64,000 bases of DNA from an uncultured Eubacteriales bacterium. Its GTDB lineage: Bacteria > Bacillota > Clostridia > UBA1381. Numbering within the stretch: the first letter of the stretch is position 1; each line of letters begins with the position of its first letter. A program made the translations under genes and the position numbers. Below are positions 56,268 to 64,000 of this stretch, piece by piece. The stretch is taken from positions 1-64,000 of the forward strand of contig CAJKHT010000003.1 in NCBI GenBank assembly GCA_905199755.1, in the 5' to 3' direction. The notes under the pieces are model-generated. The model ran no database searches. It saw only the letters and a program-made list of their open reading frames with translations, and was not told the origin of the DNA.

Positions 56268-58946
56268 TTACTGTACCCCTACGGGTTCGCCGTCCAAAAG
56301 TCCCATATTCTTAAAGTCAAGCTTCGGGAAGTCCGGGATTTTTGTATAAACCTCACTGTCATCTTTAAGCGTAAAGTCTTTCTTTGAGTAATCTATAAAT
56401 CCGGGATCGGATTTCGTCACTATATTGTCCGCTGCATCAACCAGCTGTTCGGCTGCATTATACCCCTGTGCTTGCTGTGTCTGATTAAGCGAGCTGATAG
56501 GAATACCGATATTCACCACTACATTGCCCTTAAAGCTGTTGTTTTTCTGATATGCTGCAAAGTGATGCTCAAAGAAATGTGCCACTTCGGGATTTTTTTC
56601 GGAATATTTCGGACTGTATATCTGCCACTGACTGTATATATTCTTTACACTGTCAGACTGCAAATTCCATTTTGCATCTGGATTATATGTATGTGCGCCC
56701 TCGTATGTACCCGAGGTATCAATGAAAATATTATTATTCACAACATTTTCAATTCCCTGCGCGCATACACCTCTTATTCCGTTTGCGTCCTTGATACCTA
56801 TATTATAGAATACATTTTCCGTCACCTGAAGTCCGTTTCCGTTATTATCGCTTCGTATTCCTGCCACATTCATCTGCCTTTCGGTAAATATCTGCTGTCC
56901 CAAATCATGGATATAGTTGCGTCTTATAACTACATTTCTTTCCCAAGGATACTGATATACATTAAGATATATAGCATCCATATCATGGAATTCTTTTACC
57001 GCATCATAAATATTATTGTATTCCACCGTGTGGTTCGGACCGTAGATTATCATTGCCGCATGCGGCATATCATGTATTTCGTTATGGCTTACGTTCACCC
57101 CTACCGATTTATAACCCAAGGTTATACCCGACTGATACGAACGCTCTATCTGAGCCGCCTTGTATATGTGATTGTTTACCACACTGTTTTCGGAGGAAAT
57201 TATGTTGTCATAGTCTCCGCCGTTCATGCTTACTCCGGTTGAGCCTATATCATGAATGAGGCTGTTTTTAACGGTGCTGTTTGTGCCGTTAATGTATATA
57301 CCGTTTGTACCCATATCGGAGATTTCGCAGTTTTCCACATTGAAGCTCTTAACTCCCGTTACTCTTATGCCGCCTGCACGGGATGCCGTTATTTTAAGGT
57401 TTTTAAACGTCACGTTTTTCACATCCGAGCCTGTTATAAGATTTTCGGTGTTCTGCGAAAGCTGTATATCCGATTTTTCCCCGAAGCTGCTGTCGGGATA
57501 CAGATACAGCATTTTTGTATTACGGTCTATGTAGTATTCACCCGGTTCGTCAATTTCCTCAAAGATATTTTCATAGCGTATGAAATGCTTTGAATAATAG
57601 CTTGTTACCGAGCCTTCTTTAAGGGTTATCTGTCCGTTTTCTATCTTGTCTATTGGGAAATATCCGTAGAAATAGTTTGGTCCGAGTACTCCCGATGTAT
57701 ATATCTCATTTATATTTGTTTTCCACTTTGTAGGACGGTCATAGTCTATCTTGTAAACCGCGCCTTCAAGTACTCCTTTCTGACTTCTTGCTCCGCTGCG
57801 CACAATCTCGGTTGTACCTGCCCAATCCTTGTTGGGCCATCTTGAAAGCTGCTGTCTGCTGCCGTCTATGTACAGCTCCGCTTGCGGAAGCTCTCCCGAT
57901 GCAATAAGAAATCCACGTCTTGAAAGCTGTCCCAAATCCGTTATGCCAAGCTTATTTAAGTCTATCTGCACAACCTTATTCGCTGCCGACTTATCCAAAA
58001 GCTTTGCCGCCATATCCTTGTCTATCGGCTCAAATTCACTGTACGGCAATGCTTTGCCGCCTGTTATCCTTGCCGTTTCGCCCGGATATGACATATATGT
58101 TACGGGGCTTTCGTCCGTTCCCGAATCATCGGAGGTAAGCTCAAACGAGCCGTTCATCACATAATCTCCGCCGCGGAGATAAACCGTTATGCCTCCGTTG
58201 GGATATGCTCCGCCCGATATTATCTCCCTTATGCTGTCACGCGCTTTTTCAAGAGTCTTGAACGGTTTTTCTATCGAACCGTCATTTGAATCGCTGCCGT
58301 CATTTGAAACATAGAACAAATTGCCCGCTTTTATGCCGTTATTGTCATCTGCTCCGTTATTTCCGAAGTCTCCGTTTTCAATCATACGGTTTATAATCAC
58401 GCACGCTTCGGCTCTGGTTGTACTGCGTTCGCTCCTGAAGCTGTTGTCCTGATAGCCGTACATCAGCTTGTTTGCATATGCCGCCAACACATATTCCTTT
58501 GAATCATTATATATATCATAATAATCCGAAATGCGCGATATTAAATAGTCTCTCTCGCTGCCTACAACCCTGTCTGCGCCTATCGCCCTTACGCATATTC
58601 TTGCAATTTCGCTGCGCTTTATAGGACGGGTATAGCTGTCAAACTCATCACTGTAAATAAGCTTCTCTTTCAAAGCCGCATCTATATACGGCTTTGACCA
58701 GCTCCATTGCTGCTGCGGTACCTTAATACCCATAGCAGCAATGGTCATTTTCAAAAATTCATCTACGTTAACGCTGCTGTCCGGTCTAAAGCAGCCGCCG
58801 TCGCCCTGTACAACTTCCTGTCGGGTAAGCTTATCTATAAATTTTTCAGCCCAATGCCCCTGTACATCTGTGTAGCTTGCAGATACGGATATATTGCCTA
58901 TACAGATTGCCGAAGCCAATGCAAGAATCAAAGCTCTTTTCTTCAC
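56268..58946 (-). CDS. SLH-anchored right-handed beta-helix protein (GH141-like), second copy
   Basis: The product is 892 residues from a GTG at 58946 with GGAGG 8 bases upstream; the in-frame ATG at 58961 sits on top of that ribosome site. A signal peptide (about 1-22) is followed by three SLH repeats (about 25-190) with TRPIKRSEIARICV and STTRAEACVIINRM. Then comes FYVSNDGSDSNDGSIEKPFKTLEKARD, the same opening as in the paralogue at 45641, and VTVYLRGGDYVM. The long beta-helix contains FHDMDAIYLNVYQYPWERNVVI. Both N-terminal anchoring and helix are intact. It lies directly after the beta-helix part without SLH repeats (58989-61088). Confidence 0.82.
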   Translation of the reverse strand: MKKRALILALASAICIGNISVSASYTDVQGHWAEKFIDKLTRQEVVQGDGGCFRPDSSVNVDEFLKMTIAAMGIKVPQQQWSWSKPYIDAALKEKLIYSDEFDSYTRPIKRSEIARICVRAIGADRVVGSERDYLISRISDYYDIYNDSKEYVLAAYANKLMYGYQDNSFRSERSTTRAEACVIINRMIENGDFGNNGADDNNGIKAGNLFYVSNDGSDSNDGSIEKPFKTLEKARDSIREIISGGAYPNGGITVYLRGGDYVMNGSFELTSDDSGTDESPVTYMSYPGETARITGGKALPYSEFEPIDKDMAAKLLDKSAANKVVQIDLNKLGITDLGQLSRRGFLIASGELPQAELYIDGSRQQLSRWPNKDWAGTTEIVRSGARSQKGVLEGAVYKIDYDRPTKWKTNINEIYTSGVLGPNYFYGYFPIDKIENGQITLKEGSVTSYYSKHFIRYENIFEEIDEPGEYYIDRNTKMLYLYPDSSFGEKSDIQLSQNTENLITGSDVKNVTFKNLKITASRAGGIRVTGVKSFNVENCEISDMGTNGIYINGTNSTVKNSLIHDIGSTGVSMNGGDYDNIISSENSVVNNHIYKAAQIERSYQSGITLGYKSVGVNVSHNEIHDMPHAAMIIYGPNHTVEYNNIYDAVKEFHDMDAIYLNVYQYPWERNVVIRRNYIHDLGQQIFTERQMNVAGIRSDNNGNGLQVTENVFYNIGIKDANGIRGVCAQGIENVVNNNIFIDTSGTYEGAHTYNPDAKWNLQSDSVKNIYSQWQIYSPKYSEKNPEVAHFFEHHFAAYQKNNSFKGNVVVNIGIPISSLNQTQQAQGYNAAEQLVDAADNIVTKSDPGFIDYSKKDFTLKDDSEVYTKIPDFPKLDFKNMGLLDGEPVGVQ

Positions 58947-58988
58947 ACCGCATTCCTCCATTAATGTAATTTGAATTTTATGGTCTTT

Positions 58989-61088
58989 TTACTTTATCAG
59001 TCCGAATGATGACATAAGCATATTCGGAAAATCACCGACAAGCTTTTTCGCATTCTGCGAAAGCTCAAAATTGCCGTTCTTGTAATCCGCAAATCCCGGA
59101 TCGGAAGTACCGACATAATTGCCGCTCGCGTCCGTGAGCTTTACATTTCCTCTGTAGCCCTCCGCGTTAAGCTGCACCTCATTTTCTGCATTGTCATTGT
59201 ATTTGCTTAACGGGAAAGCAATATTTACTGTTATATTGTTTTTAAATTCGTTTGTCTTTGAAAAGTTCGGATGCTCTTTAAAGAAATTATACAGCTCCGG
59301 GAAATATTTTCCGTAAACCGGAAGATATGTATCCATCCCTTTTTTAAGCTCCGAAACCTTTACACCGTTTATCGTATCATTATCACCGTAAAGACAGCCG
59401 TTCTCATCTGCTGTCTTTTCAACATATTTCTGAGTGTTTATATATGTTTCATTGCAATCCACAAACAAATTATTTACTATCCTGTTGTGTGTCCCCTCCG
59501 CGGTAACGGCTCCGATATTGTTATTGTTTCCGTCGCCTATTCCGACAAACAGGTTTCCGAAAACATTAAGTCCGCAGCCCTTGTTATCGGTACGGATTGC
59601 ACGCACGTTTATCTGGTGTACTCCGTTTATCGAGCTTTTTCCTATATCATGGAAGTAGTTGCCGTAAATCCTGTTTCCCCTCTCCCACGGATAATTGGAG
59701 TTATTTGCATACAGCGCATCCATATCGCTGAATTCCGTAACAAGGTTATCAAACTCGTTTCCGTATATTTCATTGTTCACGCCGTAGAATATCATTCCCG
59801 CATGAGGGCCGTCATGAATATGATTTCTCGCCGCCGCTGCACCGACACACCGATAACCGAAGTTTATACCTGCTTTATAGCTTCTTTCAAGTCTTGCAAA
59901 ATTATAAATATCATTATTGCATACAAGATTATAATTCGGTATTATTTTATCATAATTTCCGCATCTTGTAAACTCTATACCGTTTTGTCCCACGTCATGT
60001 ATACGATTATTACGCAGTGTTATTTTATCGGAAGCGTCAAGACGTATGCCGTGAGCACCGAAGCTGTTTATATCACAGTTTATAAAGCTGATGCCGTGGT
60101 TATCGTTTCCGGTAACGGCAGAACCTCTGCCGCCTTTAAAGGTCAGATTTTCAAAAATAATATTCCGGCAGCCGTCAAGCCTTATCAATGAATTAACGGA
60201 TGTATTTAACGTGCTGTGCGTGGGCATTGTAAGTGTCAGCACCGCGTTTTTGTCCGTATTCTCCGGCGGATAGAAATACAGTATTCCGTCCTCACGGTCT
60301 ATGTAATATTCGCCCGGGGAGTCGAGCTCCTCGGGGATATTTTCGAATCTGAAATAAGGCGAGGTGTAGTATTTCATTACCGCACCCTCTCTTAAATAAA
60401 GGCGCCTGTTTTCATTGTCAAAGCTGCTTACGGGATAATAGTCAAATTCATAATTAGGACCGAGAGTTCCCGAAAGCCACACATCGCTCTGCCTGCTCCA
60501 CTGCGACGGACGGTCATAATCCACCGTAAAGCTGCAGCCGTCTGCGATGCCGCTCTTTGACCTTGTACCATACTTATCAACCGATTTCAGTCCGACAAAT
60601 CCGTCATTCGGCCACCCTGCAAGCTTTTGCACAGTGCCGTCAAGACTCAATTCCGCCTGCGCCTCCTTATCCGCCGAAATAAGATGACCGCGGCGTGAGA
60701 TTTCACCGTAATCGGTAATTCCGGCAGCTTTTAGGCTGTACTGTAAAATCTTCCCCTGCGCGGGCTTGTCAACAATTTTATCCGTAAAGCTGTCGGATGC
60801 TGCTGTCATATCCGACAGCTTTATATCCGTGCCGCCGTTTATTGTAACGCTTTCATTGCGATATGCGCTTATGCGCAGCGGCTTATACCATTCTGCCGAA
60901 TATGACATATTTACGGTATCGGTTACATAATATACACCGCCGCGCATACATATTTCATTTGCCTGTACCTCCCCGGCAAGCTCCAATGCCTTTTCAAGAG
61001 TTTTTACCGGGTGGTTATATGTCCCTTTTGCCGAGTCGTCTCCCGAATTTGCCGAAACATATATTTTTTCCTGACCGTCCGTTAATTG
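58989..61088 (-). CDS. Right-handed beta-helix (GH141-like) module without its own start codon, probably expressed by -1 frameshift from the upstream propeller gene
   Basis: From the TAA at 58989 the frame is open upstream to about 61120. The homologous segment IYVSANSGDDSAKGT, the first strand of the beta-helix module in the two paralogues, lies at 61050, upstream of the first possible start, a TTG at 60986. That TTG would cut into the fold and has no proper ribosome site. No signal peptide or SLH repeat precedes the module. The frame is exactly -1 to the propeller gene and joins it at the heptamer CCCTTTC (61088-61094), giving a fused protein of about 1544 residues. The alternative is a one-base loss in the C or T run. 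The rest of the module shows the usual Asn-rich rungs and DMDALYANNSNYPWERGN. Confidence 0.75.
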   Translation of the reverse strand, partial: QLTDGQEKIYVSANSGDDSAKGTYNHPVKTLEKALELAGEVQANEICMRGGVYYVTDTVNMSYSAEWYKPLRISAYRNESVTINGGTDIKLSDMTAASDSFTDKIVDKPAQGKILQYSLKAAGITDYGEISRRGHLISADKEAQAELSLDGTVQKLAGWPNDGFVGLKSVDKYGTRSKSGIADGCSFTVDYDRPSQWSRQSDVWLSGTLGPNYEFDYYPVSSFDNENRRLYLREGAVMKYYTSPYFRFENIPEELDSPGEYYIDREDGILYFYPPENTDKNAVLTLTMPTHSTLNTSVNSLIRLDGCRNIIFENLTFKGGRGSAVTGNDNHGISFINCDINSFGAHGIRLDASDKITLRNNRIHDVGQNGIEFTRCGNYDKIIPNYNLVCNNDIYNFARLERSYKAGINFGYRCVGAAAARNHIHDGPHAGMIFYGVNNEIYGNEFDNLVTEFSDMDALYANNSNYPWERGNRIYGNYFHDIGKSSINGVHQINVRAIRTDNKGCGLNVFGNLFVGIGDGNNNNIGAVTAEGTHNRIVNNLFVDCNETYINTQKYVEKTADENGCLYGDNDTINGVKVSELKKGMDTYLPVYGKYFPELYNFFKEHPNFSKTNEFKNNITVNIAFPLSKYNDNAENEVQLNAEGYRGNVKLTDASGNYVGTSDPGFADYKNGNFELSQNAKKLVGDFPNMLMSSFGLIK

Positions 61089-63622
61089 AAAGGGGTTGAA
61101 ACTCCTCTCAGAGGATGCATACCGTCAAGGCTGTTCCATACGAATATACGCATTTCCGAGCCGGATTCCACATCATCGGCTACCGGAACATCCAGAGTTT
61201 TTGTTTCGGCATTGTAATCTGATACGGTCATAGGTTTTGACGCAGCTGTCTGCACAAGTTTTCCGCCCGTATAAATTGCCGCTATAATTGTCAGGTCAAG
61301 TGGCGCAGGCTGCTGATTATCAACATCAACACTTACTGTAAGGCTTTCGCCCGGTGTCAGTGTTACGTCACTGTGCAGTGCTGCATTCTTGTATTCATAG
61401 CTGCCGCCGATGTTCTTATCGATAACCGCAACCGCACTGTCCGTACCGTTGCTTGCCGTTGCTATAAAGCGGTCGCCCGTTGTCTTGAATACGTTTGTCA
61501 TGCCGTATGTGATTTCATCGTCGGTTGTTACCGCCCCAACAGCATTGCTTGCAAGACTGTATCCGTTTTTAAAATCTTCGGAATCGGGCGCTGTATAAAT
61601 TTTCCCGTTAGGACTTGTCAGCATGAATACCGAATCGTTTGTATCTATTGCATTACATACAATACCGCCTGCCACAACCGGACCTTGGATTGCTTTATCA
61701 TCTGCTGTGATGGCTTTTGGTATAATTACGGTTCTGAGATTTTTATCTACGACTGCAACAAATTTGCCGAGATTTTTACTGTAAACCGCATCTGTCAAAT
61801 CACCGTTTCCTATTCCCAATACATTTGAATACTGACTGTTTATGAATGAACGCACTACACTCCACTTACCAATTTCTTCCGCAGAGGAGTTTGAATTGTC
61901 TCTTACAACACCGAGATAAGCCTGTGCCATAAGTACTGCCGGATCTGCTTCGTCGCTTACCGCTATCTGATTTAATGTGGTAATGGCTGCCGGAATATTG
62001 CTCAGTGTGCTTACATCTGCAACTTCCGATGCGTAATCTTTATTCCATGCGGTGTATTTCATAAGTTTACGAGCGCCGTTTGTTGTATAAAGATTGCCGC
62101 CCGCAATTCTGATGTCGGCATTAAGAGCCAGTCCCGTATAAACAGTGCCCTCCGCATCGCCTTCGTCCGCATATCCCTTAACAACATTCCAATTCACGCC
62201 GTCTGACGATGTGAGAGAATAACCCACATGATCTTTTGTAGATGCCGAAACAATGAATATTCCCTGTGACTCCCACCATACAGAGCCGTTTCTTACTTCG
62301 CTGTAACCTGTAAACACACCTTTATTATAATTTCTCTGTGAAAAAGTGTATCCGGTATAGGTGTTTGTCCAGTTAAAGCCGTCCGATGATGTGAAAATTT
62401 TTCCGTAATATTTATCGTCCGAATCCGCTGATGTTGTATCGCCGTATACTATGTATTTGCCGAGAGTTTCACTGTATGTACCGCCGATAAGTCTTACTCC
62501 CTTGAACGGGTCTTTATCCTCTGTCGGTTTTACCGTCGGTTCGCCTATAGTCAGATACTTCGGAACATACTCCGTAATATTGCAGTACTCGCTGAGATTT
62601 CCTTTATAAACATTCTTTTTGCCCAGTGCAACAAAGCTGCTGCCATCGTCCGAAAATTCTATGTTTTTAATAGGTTCTGCCGCTGCCGTTTTTCCCGTTT
62701 CAACAGGGATTTGTGTCCACTGTGTATCTGCCGTTATTACGGTATTGGGGGTATAATACATTGTACCGTCGCTCATACCTATGACAATAACGTTATCGTT
62801 TGCGGCTATTCCTGTAACCGTTACACCGTCCTTAATCTCATACTGACCGAAATGCTTCGGATCGACTGCCGCATAAAGATTGCCCGTATCTGTCACCGCA
62901 AGGAACTGGTCTGCACCTTTTGCATATATCATATCGGTAACCGTTGCCGGTATCGAACCGCCCGCATTGCTGTCTACCGTTTCCCATGTGCACGGTGAAC
63001 CCGGAGTCATTTTTACATAATACTGATATTTTGAACCTACCGTATACATATAAATATCACCGTTTGAATCCTTCGGCTTTGCCGCTACCGAGCGAAACGC
63101 AAGCGCCCCTACAAGCTTATTTTTATTGTTGCCGTACTGTTTTGTCGTAAGATTGTCCTGTGCGTTTACCGAGCTGTCAGAAGAGCCGCCCGCAAGCAGA
63201 AGATATTTATCCTCCGTTGTGAGATATGTATTTGTCGACCAATGTATGTTGGCATTTTCATTCCATGTAATTCCGTCCGTTGATGTGAATGTTGTAGCGG
63301 CTCCGTGAGCAACAAAAACGTTTTTATCTTCCCAATACACAAGCTGCTGCTGCGATGCCGGGTTATGGGAAATATTTGCTTTTGAAATTTCTTTCTTCTT
63401 TGTCCAGTTCAGACCGCCGTCAGTGGAGGTATAGAGCTGCGCACCTGTCAAATTACTGTTTTTAGCCATAGCAACATATGTGTCGCCGTGATGCGCAATA
63501 TCTATGAATTGATAATCTGTATCCAAAGATACGCTGCCCTCGGCATGCGTCGGAGCTGCGCCCAATGTGCCGAACACCATGCTCAGCGATAAGATGAATG
63601 AGAACACTTTTTTGTTTTTCAT
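61082..63622 (-). CDS. Secreted beta-propeller protein (sialidase/BNR-like), probable front half of a frameshift fusion
   Basis: The product is 846 residues with a signal peptide (1-28, ending near THA); a GGAAAGGAAA stretch precedes the ATG at 63622. The body repeats strands such as LYTSTDGGLNWTKKKE, FTSTDGITWNEN and FTSSDGFNWTNT, typical of BNR/sialidase-like propellers. The C-terminal 90 residues (DLTIIAAIYTGGKLV to FVWNSLDGMHPL) match the C-terminus of the LamG protein at 16080. The stop TAA at 61082 comes 3 codons after a CCCTTTC heptamer in the zero frame, with AGGAG 7 bases before it. The beta-helix module follows in the -1 frame. It has no SLH repeats. Confidence 0.82.
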   Translation of the reverse strand: MKNKKVFSFILSLSMVFGTLGAAPTHAEGSVSLDTDYQFIDIAHHGDTYVAMAKNSNLTGAQLYTSTDGGLNWTKKKEISKANISHNPASQQQLVYWEDKNVFVAHGAATTFTSTDGITWNENANIHWSTNTYLTTEDKYLLLAGGSSDSSVNAQDNLTTKQYGNNKNKLVGALAFRSVAAKPKDSNGDIYMYTVGSKYQYYVKMTPGSPCTWETVDSNAGGSIPATVTDMIYAKGADQFLAVTDTGNLYAAVDPKHFGQYEIKDGVTVTGIAANDNVIVIGMSDGTMYYTPNTVITADTQWTQIPVETGKTAAAEPIKNIEFSDDGSSFVALGKKNVYKGNLSEYCNITEYVPKYLTIGEPTVKPTEDKDPFKGVRLIGGTYSETLGKYIVYGDTTSADSDDKYYGKIFTSSDGFNWTNTYTGYTFSQRNYNKGVFTGYSEVRNGSVWWESQGIFIVSASTKDHVGYSLTSSDGVNWNVVKGYADEGDAEGTVYTGLALNADIRIAGGNLYTTNGARKLMKYTAWNKDYASEVADVSTLSNIPAAITTLNQIAVSDEADPAVLMAQAYLGVVRDNSNSSAEEIGKWSVVRSFINSQYSNVLGIGNGDLTDAVYSKNLGKFVAVVDKNLRTVIIPKAITADDKAIQGPVVAGGIVCNAIDTNDSVFMLTSPNGKIYTAPDSEDFKNGYSLASNAVGAVTTDDEITYGMTNVFKTTGDRFIATASNGTDSAVAVIDKNIGGSYEYKNAALHSDVTLTPGESLTVSVDVDNQQPAPLDLTIIAAIYTGGKLVQTAASKPMTVSDYNAETKTLDVPVADDVESGSEMRIFVWNSLDGMHPLRGVSTPFN
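61088..61094 (-). promoter_or_regulatory. Candidate -1 ribosomal frameshift site (C CCT TTC with upstream Shine-Dalgarno-like AGGAG)
   Basis: In the zero frame of the propeller gene the codons are ACC CCT TTC AAT TAA. The heptamer C CCT TTC fits the X XXY YYZ rule, and slipping back one base opens the beta-helix frame (CAA TTA ACG). An AGGAG sequence lies 7 bases before the heptamer, as in dnaX-type bacterial frameshift sites. I did not identify a convincing downstream stem-loop. Confidence 0.45.
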
Positions 63623-63659
63623 TTCGTTTTTCCTTTCCTTTGTTAAATTTTTTATATAG

Positions 63660-63687
63660 CCTGCGCCCTTTCTTGCATAACCGCAGG
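63660..63687 (-). repeat. Intercistronic inverted repeat between permease and propeller gene
   Basis: CCTGCG and CGCAGG pair with a 16-base loop, with a few more pairs possible outside. It lies in the 78-base gap after the permease stop and may be a processing or attenuation hairpin like those at 30853 and 45603, but it is weaker. Confidence 0.35.
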
Positions 63688-63700
63688 ATATTTACATTAA

Positions 63701-64000
63701 TTAACCCTTTACCGCTCCGACCGTAAGACCTTTTGCAAAGTACTTCTGGAAGAACGGGAACACTACCAGCATCGGACCGGCAGCCACCATACACATTGCA
63801 AATCTTATAGTTTCCGACGGGAGCTGTGTGGCGTCCATATCGATTCCCGCTATCGGTGTGCTTTCCGCCATGTTCTTTACAAATTCAACCTCACGCAGTA
63901 TCTTTTGCAGCAAATACTGCAAGGAATACAGATTGGTTGATTTTATGTATATCAGCGCCGTGTTCCAGTCGTTCCATCTTGCCAGAAGCGTTAAAAGCGA
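63701..64000 (-). CDS. ABC sugar transporter permease, YtcP/CarB type, C-terminal part (cluster C), cut by window edge
   Basis: Only the last 99 residues are in the window. They read LLARWNDWNTALIYI, then LYSLQYLLQKILREVEF, and end KYFAKGLTVGAVKG, the same ending as the other two YtcP-type permeases here. The frame continues past 64000. The gene heads the visible part of cluster C and should work with the binding lipoprotein at 48557-50101. An LplB-type partner is expected immediately to the right of the window. Confidence 0.88.
   Translation of the reverse strand, partial: SLLTLLARWNDWNTALIYIKSTNLYSLQYLLQKILREVEFVKNMAESTPIAGIDMDATQLPSETIRFAMCMVAAGPMLVVFPFFQKYFAKGLTVGAVKG

Noticed and set aside
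59271..60191. Plus-strand frame of 306 codons
   Set aside because: Antisense to the conserved beta-helix module, no recognisable domain.
58989..60986. TTG at 60986 as the true start of the beta-helix gene
   Set aside because: It is inside the module; homologous residues continue upstream to about 61060, and no signal peptide follows it.
1..64000. CRISPR array, rRNA or tRNA genes
   Set aside because: No regularly spaced repeats and no conserved rRNA or tRNA cloverleaf pattern was noticed in the few non-coding stretches.

Overview
The window looks like chromosomal DNA of a polysaccharide-degrading Gram-positive Clostridium-type bacterium. Evidence for this is the set of lipoprotein sugar-binding proteins with LplB/YtcP-type permeases, several cell-wall-anchored S-layer-homology (SLH) proteins, purine-rich AGGAGG-type ribosome sites and sigma-A promoters. 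I cannot name the species; a pectin- or plant-fibre-degrading gut Clostridium is my inference. Every intact carbohydrate gene is on the minus strand, so transcription runs from right to left. No stretch longer than about 300 bases lacks a gene or gene remnant, and I saw no rRNA, tRNA or CRISPR array.

Three gene clusters follow each other. Cluster C (from beyond 64000 down to 35576) starts with an ABC permease and continues with secreted and SLH-anchored proteins: a beta-propeller protein, three beta-helix (GH141-like) modules, an SLH pair and a binding lipoprotein. It then switches at a hairpin (45603-45635) to six genes without signal peptides: GH28-like, SGNH esterase, heparinase II/III-like, GHL6-like, GH94-like and a serine hydrolase. 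A terminator ends the cluster at 35576-35603. Next is a membrane-bound AraC-family regulator (33078-35363) with its own promoter and terminator. Cluster B (32983-16080) has a promoter with a tandem 10-bp operator repeat, a binding lipoprotein, a decayed small secreted gene, two permeases, an SLH pair, two tandem heparinase-fold lyases and a LamG-like secreted protein. Cluster A (14090 to beyond 1) has a GH39/GH5-like secreted hydrolase, an SLH pair, a secreted multidomain binding protein, two permeases and a binding lipoprotein.

Between B and A (about 14190-16030) lies a mobile-element scar. It holds the 3' end of a group II intron, a fragment of a surface-protein gene, a broken tyrosine integrase, an intact excisionase, and an XRE regulator with two frameshifts.

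The main pattern is a cassette seen three times: an ABC sugar importer without its ATPase, plus an obligatory neighbouring pair of SLH proteins. One member of the pair has SLH repeats at its N-terminus and about 850-950 residues of conserved but unrecognised sequence. The other has SLH repeats at its C-terminus after a poly-Gly linker. I infer a surface glycan-capture module of a Gram-positive polysaccharide utilisation locus, with extracellular cleavage, capture, import and then cytosolic trimming and phosphorolysis. A second point of interest is that the propeller gene (61082-63622) and the following beta-helix gene are in register through a -1 slippery heptamer preceded by a Shine-Dalgarno-like sequence.
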